NCBI GenBank assembly: GCA_036785705.1
Contig: JAWUZG010000033.1
Location: 372,001 to 436,000, forward strand
Direction: 5' to 3'
Source: Acanthornis magna
Lineage: Eukaryota > Chordata > Aves > Passeriformes > Acanthizidae
DNA length: 64,000 nt
In this document: positions 48,861-58,900 of the stretch, piece by piece
Layout of the letters: every line of letters starts with the position of its first letter
Numbering within the stretch: position 1 is the stretch's first letter
Program-made: the position numbers and the translations under genes
Notes under the pieces: model-generated
What the model saw: the letters and a program-made list of their open reading frames with translations, nothing else
What the model was told of the DNA's origin: nothing
Database searches by the model: none

Positions 48861-51800
48861 CTTGACAAACGTACTCTCTTCTGGCTTATACCCATCCAGA
48901 ATGTTTCTGCAAAGATCATTTTCCAAGCCTTTCACCTAGGTAATGGCACATTTCTACATCAGTCTTCTTCTGTTCCCCTGTCTCTATCCCATCAAGCAGA
49001 AGCTTATTGCTATCTGTTTTCCCACTACATTTGCATGTTATCCAGGCCAATAGGCTCTTGTCCTTACTACAGTCAATGCCACAAATACAGCAGCATTACA
49101 AGTGTATATTTGTCAAAAGCAATCATTCCAATGAAATGTTTTTCTAGAAGTTTAAAAAGTCAGAAGAAGATAGATAAGTTTGCCATGGAAATACAAATTT
49201 GAAATGATCTAGTAAATCAATACTGTTGTGAAGGACTGCACCTTTCCCCTCATGTCAGAAGCTTGGATTGTCTTGAAAAACATAGAGCAGTCATATACGA
49301 ATTATTAGAATTGCTACTAGAGCCCATTAGTAATTAAATTATCGATTATTACTATTCTTACTAAGTATATTTAGATAATTAAATATAAGGAGGAGGAGGG
49401 AAGCATGCTGCAAGATGGCACATTTTTATTTGTCCTGAGGACAGAAAGCGCACACCTATCCTTGTTCTGCATATCCAACTGAGAAGAGAAACACCTGTTC
49501 CACCATATATCAATACAATGTGGGACCTTCTTCTTCCTTCAGTTTTGTATGCTTCCAGCTTGGATGCTCCTGTGTTAAATCAAAGACAGTCCCATCTTTG
49601 TGCTGAAAGCAATCAGCCAGCAAAGATAAAATTCTAGTTACAGATCATCAGCATTGTCTTAAAAAGTTACTCATTTTTACACCCAAAGAAGTCCTTAACC
49701 ACATCCTTGGTGACACAAAGGTGTGCTGTCTGTGATGAAGGGAATCAAAACACACAAGCTCTGTAGAAGGGGAGGAGGTAAGACTGCATGAGCCTAAGCA
49801 AATATACCCCCAGTGATGATGTTGATAGTCTGGGGAGACTTTCAATCAGCAAAGAGCATAAGCTACAAGCTAAACCTGTTCCTCTCCATTCACAAGTGAA
49901 AGTCAGACTCATGGAAGATTTGAACAGCCATTCAAACACGACTCCTTTTAAATTTCTGTCTTTGTCCAAAATGTGTCAGATGAGTTCCAGGGGTACCTTT
50001 CAAACTCTTTGTGTATGTGTCATCTGTGACCTATGGATAAATACGGTATTGTTAGGAGAATTTGCTTCTCAGTCATTTGTAGCATCCTGCAGAAACCAAA
50101 AGGGAGTCATGCTTGTTACTCAGCAGGCTGTGGTGAATCTCAAGTGGGAGAGAGACACAAGCTGTGGAATTCCATCTGAGAGCTGGGACATCTGTGGATC
50201 CATTCCATGAAATTCCAAAAAGTGTCAACAGCACAGACATTGCAATGACTGCGACACTGTGCAGCCCAGTCATTACGGAGGTGAAAGGCTTTTGTCCTTT
50301 CCACTCTCTGATCGCATGCCAAATGTCAGATCACAGACACTGAGCTTCGGTGTATCCTGCAGAGCAGAACTGGGATCTTTTTATACTTACTTTTCAAAAT
50401 GAATCTATTTATTAAGTCAAAATAAAGCAGTGGGAAATATTCAATTGCTAAAGTACATCAACACGCTGTTATATTTTTGTTTTGAGAGGAGAACTGAGTT
50501 CGCCTGACCATTGGATCACCTGATGTGCTGCTTTCACTCTGCATTAAAATCACAATAATGCACTTAGAGTATCATTTACCTGCTGGGGACATAATTACTA
50601 AAAAACTGATGAACCTTTGCCAACAAGTAAACAGCCAGGAAAAAAATAAGCAGGAAGATAATACATATATCATTATTGTCCTTATTTATGTGGTTTTAAT
50701 AACACATCCTTTTTCCTGTGGCATAAAAGGATTTTAAATGCTTTTTAGGTTAGATGATTTTAATATCATCAATCTGACCACATTTTTCATGTTTTAATAT
50801 AAATGCATTTTTATGTTTTAATAAAGCAGGAGAGGAGTGAGTGACTCCAGAAAACACCACAAGGTTTCTGTATTTTTATTAATTTTTTCACATTTTTTAA
50901 GCCTCAGCTTGGTTACTATTATCTAAGGATAAAAGTAGGACAAAATCTAAGTTGTTTCTAGATATAATTATATATAGCCTTTCTTCCCAAAGCTAAAAAT
51001 ACATTGTTCTTGGAGTATACTTTGGCATTTGAATCAGCCTCACTGGCTCTATTTTTTTAACTGTGTGAACATCTTACAGTGTTTCATCTTGGCAGAAAGC
51101 TTTAGGGGAAAATAATAATGAGGAATTGGGAGAAAACAGAGCAAAATAAAGTGGAAGAAGAAAAGAAGAAATAAAACAATATTTTGGCACACAAAATACG
51201 GTGTACTGCAGGCAGATGAGAGAACACAGATAAAGCCATGTAAGAGATAGGTTCTTTATAAGGGATTTTTTGAATAGTGATCTTGGAGACAGAGTATATT
51301 CTCTTTATCTTTATGTCACTTTGTTTGCCTGGTTATTGTATGCGCTGTGAATCAGTCACAGGGTAATCTGCAATTAGCAGATGTCTTTTTGACTGTGAGG
51401 GTGCCAAGGAAGGAAAAACAAACAGGACAGACATCACAGAAAGATTAAAAGACGAGCCACATTTTTTTAATAAATCAGAATAATAAATATTGATAGTTTC
51501 TTCTGGGGTTTGGGATGGGGCTGTTTCTTTACTTTGTCTCTAATTAAGCAGGACATGCTTTGAAATATTTTGATTCAGCAAAACAAAGCAATCTGAAAGA
51601 ATACAATCATTACAAAATGATCCATTGTTTGACTTTCTGTATTTTGCTTTACAACACTCTTTGTTTTTCTGTTTTCTGGGCTACTACAGGTCTAATTAGG
51701 GCTGGTCTTGATTCTGATTTTGCTGGTGTTGAAACTGGTATTACCTGTAGTCAGTACAACGCCGACCTTTTCTAGACAGCCAAGAAATGTGATCACAATT

Positions 51801-52049
51801 ACACATTGGATCTTGAATTGCTAACTTCTTGAAATGCAGGGTCCTAAGGACGTCACAATGACCTTCAGAAAATCCACAAAATTACTTCTATGTTAATGTT
51901 TCATCTCCAGGTCACGTTATGTCAACACAGAGGAAAAACACACACACTCTATTGGTATGATTGTATAAATCTTCAATGTATATCAGGAATACAGTCTTAG
52001 TCTGATCAAGAAGTGAATTTAAGTAGGTGTAGATTTAGAAACAATCGGA

Positions 52050-52114
52050 AACAAAACAAACAAACAAAACAACAACAAAAACAAAACAAAAAACAAAACA
52101 AACAAAAAACAACC

Positions 52115-52153
<39 letters not shown>

Positions 52154-52190
52154 AAAAAAAAAAAAAAAAAAGAAAACCAAAGAAAAAACA
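52050..52190. repeat. CAAA/CAA microsatellite followed by poly(A)
   Basis: CAAA- and CAAAA-type units (52050-52115) merge into about twelve CAA units (52116-52151), then an A run of about 20 (52152-52171) and an A-rich tail. Long low-complexity frames on both strands here come only from the repeat. Confidence 0.93.
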
Positions 52191-53910
52191 TCTAGGAAGG
52201 CCACAAATTTGTTTTCAAAGTTTCTAAAATGAAATCCTACTCAATTTTTATTTTCCTCTCTATTCTTCACAATTTTAAACTCTTTCACTGCACCCTAGAG
52301 TTTACTCCCTCAGAATATCTTTTCTATATAAAATGTAATGGTATCTTTTCTCAATACAGTAACAATGAAACAAGTATAATATTTGTTATTGTTCTCTGAA
52401 ACTCAAATAGTAAGAACATATTTTAGTTTCCCTTAAAAATATTTATGGTTTCCCTATAAAAATATTTTTTCTAAGGAAAAATTAAAGACCTCATGAATCA
52501 CTTTTGAATTAATTGAAAATTTCTGGTTACAAATAAGAGAAACATGACTGTAGGAAGTCTTATTCAAATATTTACAAAAATGACAACAATTTTTATTCAC
52601 TTCACTTGTGAGAATTTTAATATTTTCTGTACTTAGACCATTCCAAAAAGTACTGTTCATCAAAACACAAGGAGCTTCTTATTTAATAGGTAATTCTGTA
52701 TTAAGTATTAATTCTGTCCACCAAACACCAGTGCCTAAAGGGTGACATGGTCTAGTGCAAGAATTATTTTCTATAAACTCTTGGGCCTAGAGAATTTATA
52801 ATGGGGAAGTATTTGAAATATTTAAGCAGTTAAAAGGAGGGCAATGACCTGTAAAATGTGTTGAAGAGTTAGCTTTGCATTTGTATGAAAATACTTTCGA
52901 TTTATGAGTTTGAATACTAGAGTGCCAAGTCCATGTGACGGACTAAGAGCTGACTATCTTTAGAAATTCCCAACTGATTAGTTACCAGTCCCCAGTCAAA
53001 AATCTCTGAGAAAAGTATTGAATATTAAAACCAAATGTTTCTTTAAGAAATTAAAACTAAAATTAAGAGAGTTTAAATTAATAAATTACTCATTTTAAAG
53101 AAATACATTCTACCTGCAGATAATAATGTTTATTTAAAAGGTATCTTTTGCAGAGTATGGTGCAAAAAAAGAACAACAGAGCCTTTTAGATATGTACAAA
53201 ATAAACACAAATTGAGAACAAACAGAAATTAAGATTTTTATCCCTTAGAACTCAGTAAGTGTTGGATTCCATAGGTTTGAGTATTAGTGAGATCTGAGCA
53301 TTGAATTCCTCACAGCTTTCCAAGTACCTTGAAAAGGTGCAGCCCAGATTCCTTGTCAAGACCCAAAACACATAAACATATAAAGGTATTGTGTTTCAAG
53401 CTTACTTAAGTAAAAAGTAATTGGCCGAGGGGAACTGGATTATTTACCAAAGCTAACCAAAGCCCAGTTGCCTCCCTACACACCAGACAATAAAAGAGGC
53501 TTCTTGAAGATTTCATTTTAAAGGCTGAGTTTCTCGTTTTGTTCCCTATCTCTTTTTTTTGGTTCTACAAGGAAAGCAGCACATATCCACTAGGATAAAG
53601 AACCCCTCTGATCTCCATTCTGTACACATGGAAACTTTTAACATCTTCTTGGACACATGAGAAGAGCATGTATAAATGTGTCTGTTCCAGCATACCATAA
53701 CCTACATAAGTAAATAATCCTTCACCAATGAATGGCTAATATGCCTAAGGAAAACAAAACCTATCTTGGCAGCAGTTTTCCTCTCTTTCAGCAATATGTT
53801 TGCTTTGGCTGACTCATCATTAGCACCAACAAATTAGCTCTTTGATTAGTGTTGCTTTGCAATCTAAAACCAAGAAAATAATTTATCTAGCCAATAAAGA
53901 AATATCAGCT

Positions 53911-54183
53911 TCAATGGAGGAAGAAAATAATGTTTTGATTTCCTTGAAATTTCACATACTCAGCTTCTTTTGCTAAGAAATCTCCAAGTTTAAGAATGAC
54001 AGAACTGGTTTGTTGCTCATCAAGAATCTGCTTTGTGTTGAAAAAGCCTTCAGTGAAATAATTCCCCTTATGCTGCTTACACAAAACATGAACTGAGAGT
54101 TGTAAGATCTTTTTCACAACTTCATGGGGATAAAGTCTGCCTGTCAAAACTGCCTTCCTTCTACAACAGGGTAAGCTGAGCAA
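53911..54183 (-). other. Unassigned 90-codon minus-strand frame, possible exon or retrocopy remnant
   Basis: I do not recognise this frame. Its composition is balanced and globular-looking, with stretches such as RLYPHEVVKKILQLSVHV and KLGDFLAKEAEYVKFQGN, unlike the low-complexity or hydrophobic frames elsewhere in the window. On the minus strand the pyrimidine-leaning stretch CAGCTTACCCTGTTGTAG lies just inside the frame start and could be a splice acceptor, so the ATG may not be the true start. The frame ends in TGA at 53911-53913. There is no clear poly(A) signal close downstream and no recognised partner exon. It borders the CR1 at 54200. A chance frame remains the most likely explanation. 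Confidence 0.2.
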
Positions 54184-54199
54184 AAGAAGCTAGTTCATG

Positions 54200-55048
54200 T
54201 GATTTTTTGGACTTCAGCAAAGCTTTTGATGCTGTCTCTCAGGGGATCCTTCTGGACACAAGGTCCAGCTCCCAGCTGGATAACCGTGTTATACGATGGG
54301 TGAGCGGCTAGCTCACAGCTCGGGCACAAAGGGTTACAGTGCATGGGGTCACACCAGGCTGGTGACCTGTCACTGGTGGGGTTTTGCAAAGCTCCCAATT
54401 CTCTCCAATATCTTCATTAACGACCTAGATGCAGGAATCTAAGCAATATTAAGAAGGTTTGCTGATGACAGTAGACTAGGAGGAGCTGTCAACCTATCTG
54501 AGGGCAGGGAGGCCTTGTAGAGAGACCTCAGCAATACAGAGAGATGGGCAATCACCAACTGTAAGGAGTTTAACAACTGTTTTTCTCTTGTAAAAATTTA
54601 TGCACAGAGTAAGAAATGTATGCACAGGTTATATGCACAGAATAGGAAATGAGAGCCTGGAGAGCAGAGCCAAAGAAAGGAACCCAGGGGTCCTGGTTGA
54701 TGCCAAGTTGAACCTGAGCCAGCAGTGCCCTGGCAGCCAGGAGGGACATCCCTGTCCTGCCATCAGGCACAGCATCGCCAGCTGGGCAAGGGAGGGGACA
54801 GTCCTGCTCTGCTCTGTGCTGGGGCAGCCTCACCTCGAGTGCTGGGGGCAGCTTTGGGCACCAAAACACAAAAAAGGCATCAAGGTATTGGACAGCATCC
54901 AAAGGAGGACACAAAGATGGTGAAGGGTATTGAGCAGAAGTTGTATGAGGAGCAGCTGAGATTACTTGGTCTGTTCAGCCTTGAGGACACTGAGGCAAGA
55001 CTTCATCCCAGTCTGCAACTTCCTTGTCAGGACAAGAGGAGGGACAGG
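54200..55048 (+). mobile_element. CR1 LINE, plus strand, left part (interrupted by an ERV)
   Basis: Sense CR1 beginning at reverse-transcriptase motif A (GGACTTCAGCAAAGCTTTTG at 54209-54228) and continuing through CCAGCTCCCAGCTGGATAAC (54264-54283), the rest of ORF2, and AACTTCCTTGTCAGGACAAG (55017-55036). It stops at about 55048, where LTR sequence begins, and resumes at 55659. ORF2 is broken by several stops and indels. A patch at 54575-54645 does not fit the CR1 consensus: it contains three ATGCACAG copies and text similar to a site at 56295-56324 outside the element. It is 5'-truncated as usual. Confidence 0.94.
54458..54923 (+). pseudogene. CR1 ORF2 reverse transcriptase remnant with FADD retained
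   Basis: Within the CR1 at 54200-55048, the reading FADD at 54458-54469, followed by SRLGGAV, preserves the catalytic loop of the CR1 reverse transcriptase, unlike the copies at 14311 (FADN) and 28184 (ITDN). A TAG stop soon ends that frame at the EGREAL position. A further 107-codon frame (54600-54923) carries LVDAKLNLSQQCPGSQEG and a degraded PHLECWGQLWAPK block. The ORF is in pieces, so the kept loop is chance survival rather than activity. Confidence 0.8.
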
Positions 55049-55601
55049 TGTCACCAAAATCCCGGAAATAAGTTCTCCCACCAATTTTTTAGGTTAGAAG
55101 GCCAATATTACTTTATTAGCAGTGCTGGACGCATGGGGAATTCTCCCCAAAACATGCATGCTCCATAATGTAACAGGCCAGGTTATATTCCTGAAACTAA
55201 AAAATATTCATCACATTTTTGAATACATGCATATATGCTAATATATGCCATTATACATGGATTTGTTTGGATATGGTTCTGGATCTTCTGATAAATCTTT
55301 TCTTCTTGAGTGTACCACAAATATGTCATCAAGTCATACTTCCCTTATCACTCTTTGCTCTGACACACAATCCTTGTTCTCAAAATTAAGACATCAGCTA
55401 GTATATATTAATCACTGATAGAAAGAAACAAGGAAGCATTAGCTGGAACATGACTTATTAGTCACAGATATAAGGGAATTACCACAAGGCCAAGGTAATC
55501 TCTGGCATTTTTACTAAGCACCGTCAGGTACAAAACTAAGCACTAACCACAAATATAGGGATCATACACTATCGTACTAAAATTAAAAGAATTTTCCAAC
55601 A
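55049..55601 (-). mobile_element. ERV LTR inserted into a CR1, minus strand
   Basis: A 553-bp LTR with canonical termini when read on the minus strand: it starts TGTTGGAAAATTC (at 55601) and ends TTTTGGTGACA (at 55049). An AATAAA signal (TTTATT at 55112-55117 on the plus strand) lies in the position expected near the R/U5 side. The body is AT-rich, with fewer obvious degradations than the surrounding CR1. It interrupts the CR1 at 54200-55975, which continues at 55659, so the insertion is younger. I recognise the terminal TTTCCGGGATTTTGGTGACA type from passerine LTRs but cannot name the family with confidence. Confidence 0.85.
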
Positions 55602-55658
55602 TCTTCCCCCACTGCTGTGTAGGCTTTTTACAGAAATATAATCTGTTTGATAACAGCG
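55602..55658 (-). mobile_element. ERV internal remnant with polypurine tract
   Basis: Directly upstream of the LTR start (minus strand) is the purine run AGTGGGGGAAGA (55602-55613), then TG of the LTR. This is the arrangement expected of the polypurine tract that primes plus-strand synthesis before a 3' LTR. About 45 more non-CR1 bases follow before the CR1 resumes at 55659. The flanking LTR is therefore a 3' LTR with a short piece of internal region, not a simple solo LTR. No coding content remains. Confidence 0.7.
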
Positions 55659-55975
55659 ATGCTGGTCTCTTCTCTGTGGTGATCAGTGACAGGACTCAAG
55701 GGGATGGCCTGAAGCTGCGTCAAGGGAGGCTTAGACTGGACATCAGAAAAAGGTTTTTCACCCAGATGGAGGCTGGGCACTGGAACAGACTCCCCAGGGC
55801 AGTGCTCACAGCACCAAGCCTGACAGTGCTCAAGAAGTGTTTGAGCAATGCTCTCAGAGCCATGGTGTGATTCTTGGGCTGTCCTGTGCAGGCCCAGGAG
55901 TTGGACTTGATAATCCTGATGGGTCCTTTCCATATCAGCTGATTCTTTGCTTCTGTGGTTCTGCCTCAAATCACA
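55659..55975 (+). mobile_element. CR1 LINE, plus strand, right part
   Basis: Continuation of the CR1 from 54200-55048 after the ERV. It begins TGCTGGTCTCTTCTCTGTGG (55659-55678), continues with GGCCTGAAGCTGCGTCAAGG (55705-55724) and the 3' UTR block CAGGCCCAGGAGTTGGACTT (55889-55908), and ends with the degraded tail TTCTTTGCTTCTGTGGTTCTG near 55963. At most a few CR1 bases are lost at the insertion point. Confidence 0.93.
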
Positions 55976-58900
55976 AAAAGCTGGGAAAAGCCAACATTTT
56001 CAGAAGTCTTCTCTTTCCAGACCTGAGTCCAGGCCTTTGGATGACAGCTGCCAGCATTCCAACTGTTAACGGCGCACGGAAGTACACTGCAACACCAGAA
56101 CAAACTCTGGAATGGTAAGGCTCTACCAGAAATCCTGACACTGGTATTGCTGTGTGGAAATGACCTCCCTCTTGCTGAGCAGAGCTCCACAGTCCTGCTC
56201 AGAGAAAAGTCTAGTGAAATACAACCACCTCTTGCAGCACAAGCTCTGCACAGCACTGAGCTGTGCTTTAGGAACGTGTGATGGACTCACCAGGTCTCTT
56301 GTAAAAATTCATGCATCAGTAAGATGGTGCTGCACTGTACAGTGTCAAGGTGCCTTGGTCAGATTTCCAAAGTTTCTGGGAATCTGACAGCTCTCACCAG
56401 GGCAAGCAATGAGTAGAACCTCTGGAAACCTTCCCTTTCCATTTAAGTGCTTAAAAGCTCCCTCTGAACCCGTTAACTAGAGACTTTAAGGTTAATATTG
56501 TTCATTACAACAACTGTTGCCTCATTCATGACAATTATATGTGGAAGTGAGGCAAGATTTGTAGAGAACAGAGATCGCTTTTATCATATACTAGTGCAGT
56601 CTGGTAAAGAAGAGTTTCAGGATCATAATCCTTCAAGTCTTTTTAAATACTCAGTAATACAGATGCCAAAGCATTTAGAAGATAGCCAACTAAAAAACTA
56701 TGTTTGATTTAAAGTACATGGTTTACAAATTCAGAAGAAAATCTTTTTATAGATCCTTCATAAAGTAGGAGTATACACAGAGTGGGAAAAAATAAAAGGA
56801 AGAAAAATAAACAACAAATATTTTACCTAAGACATATTTTCAGAGAAATGAACAAAAGTCAGTTTTCAGACTTCTGTAAGGAGTTCCAAGGTTTTGTTCT
56901 TAGCCTCCTTAGGAGATGCGAAAAATACTAGACCAACATTTCTTGATCATTGGATCAACAGTAAATTGCACCACTGGTACGAGTCAAAAGTTCTGTTTAC
57001 TCTTCTTACACTTCAATTACAGCTCCTTTATATCAACTTAATGTGCCATTTACTAAAAAAAAAACACCAACTGGGTGTGGGCACAATAAGTGAAAAAACA
57101 AGCTTTATAAAATGAGGTTTAGTGCGAAAGGATACATATCTGCCTTCATTTTATTATTCCAAAATGTGTCACAGTGGAAATGGGCCATCGTCTGTTATGG
57201 CAGATATTAACTCTGATAGACTAGTCTTTGTAATAGAGGAAAATTGCACTGGGGTAGTCTTCCAGTAGCTTTCATTGTCATTATGTTATATTGCACCTAA
57301 AGCAGCACCAGCAAGAATCTTAATGAAAGATGAAAGCTGAGTGGCAGCAAGACTATTAAGAAAGAAAGAAACAGGGGTAGATTTACAACACTTGCTGCTT
57401 AACAGTGAGGAAATGCATTCGGGGGGCTCATTGTAAGCAACTTCCAGTACTTCGTGCATTACTTAGCTCATTCTTCTGTGTGACTTACACAGAGGTTATC
57501 TGTACTCATCAACAGACAGGATTTGCTGCTGGCACAAGAGATAATTTCCCCCATTTGTAATGGTACAATTTCAGTTGTGAGTTATAATTTTTTTAAAAAT
57601 CAGAATGGTGTGTAATGACTTTGGAAAACATGTTGTGGTAGCATAGGGAAACTAGAACTAGTAATAATGCAAATAAATAATCTTGGTTTCCTAATATCAC
57701 ATGTCTGACGGTATAATATGTTATCAGCTTATTGCCAGCTTGTTTCTAAGATTACAGATTGTTTATTCAAACCAAACAGGTGGATAGCAGAGCATTTCTA
57801 TGTACCTTCAGCCAGCATATATTTTTTTAAATCTTTCCTGGGAGCTTTTTGAAAATAAGTGTACCCCGTGGCAAATTATATTGTGACATATAATAATAGA
57901 GAGCTCAGCAATATAATTTCCGCATAGATCAATACTTTTAGATTCCCATCACAATTCTCTCTTCGCATTGGCTGATAGAAATGAAGTGTTCATGTTGAAT
58001 TAGCTCAGCTAGGGTAGAATGTCTCATGTCAAGATTTAGACAAAGTGGTTGAGTTTATTCGGTTTACAAAAATCTGAATAATAAGAGAAAAAAATGGAAA
58101 GAGGGTAGGAGAGAGTCACTTAGCTATTTAGTCACAGTCTGGAATAAAAATGATCAGATTTTTTTGAAAATGTTTTAGAAGTTCTATAATGCACACAATA
58201 ATACTTTGCAAGACCAAAATGTTGTCATTTTTGTAAGCAAATACTTTGAGCTATGTTACCTTTTGTTCAAATAATACTTCTGGTTATGCAAGATACTTTC
58301 TGGTGAAGGTATTCATTCTGCTCAACACGCCTTTCTCTCTGATGTGACCCCACTGTTCTTAGCTTTACTTTCCTGAAATAAAAGGTTAGCTTTCAAAAAT
58401 TCACCACAAAGGAAGGTTTTTAATGTAAAAGAATTCCTCCTGGAAAGTCTCATTTTAAAAATTGTGGTGAAATTTTGTTTATTTTTATATTGTGTTCAGT
58501 TTGAGCTGAGTAACCATCTATATATGGGAGAATATTCTGATTTCCTTGGATTATTTGGTTCCGTACCTCATAGCATGGAGGTGTCATTAAAAATAGTTTG
58601 TGCTCACTGCTGTGACAAAGTTGTGTCTGAAATAGATTAGTTTTTTATGTTGTTGTAATGGCAACCACCGGGTAACTGTACTATAACATTCAGCAAATAT
58701 TCCCTTGAAATTACTTCCACACCGTGTGTCCAGTTAACAAATATTAAACGACCCACTAAACCAAATATTTTTCCATGTCAATAAACCACTTGCTGTTTTA
58801 CATAGTGTTATCATAACATTTGGGAGCATTACCTTAAATCTCCACTTTTAAATTATGTTTTAAATATATTTCTTTTCAAACAATTTAGTTTTTCTATGGC

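Larger units (their letters stand above)
48861..54199. other. Non-genic DNA; one exon-like frame near the right end
   Basis: No certain gene. The stretch 49420-50350 is less AT-rich and contains a 140-codon plus frame (49788-50210) without recognisable domains. The stretch 50840-51480 looks like possible constrained noncoding DNA. CAA-type repeats lie at 52050-52190. A 90-codon minus frame (53911-54183) has a globular-looking composition and is discussed separately. Confidence 0.5.

Noticed and set aside
48330..49202. 290-codon plus-strand open frame, the longest in the window
   Set aside because: It reads the antisense strand of the ERV LTR at 47826-48860, through a 19-bp tandem repeat (hence the repeating Ser/Leu/Pro pattern), and then into flanking AT-rich DNA. 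It has no domain and no splice or promoter signal.
49788..50210. 140-codon plus-strand frame in a less AT-rich area
   Set aside because: No recognisable domain, no splice context and mixed-quality composition; opposing frames are also open. Kept only as a note.
52006..52204. Gln-rich frame (plus) and Cys/Phe/Leu-rich frames (minus)
   Set aside because: These are translations of CAAA/CAA repeats and poly(A), not proteins.
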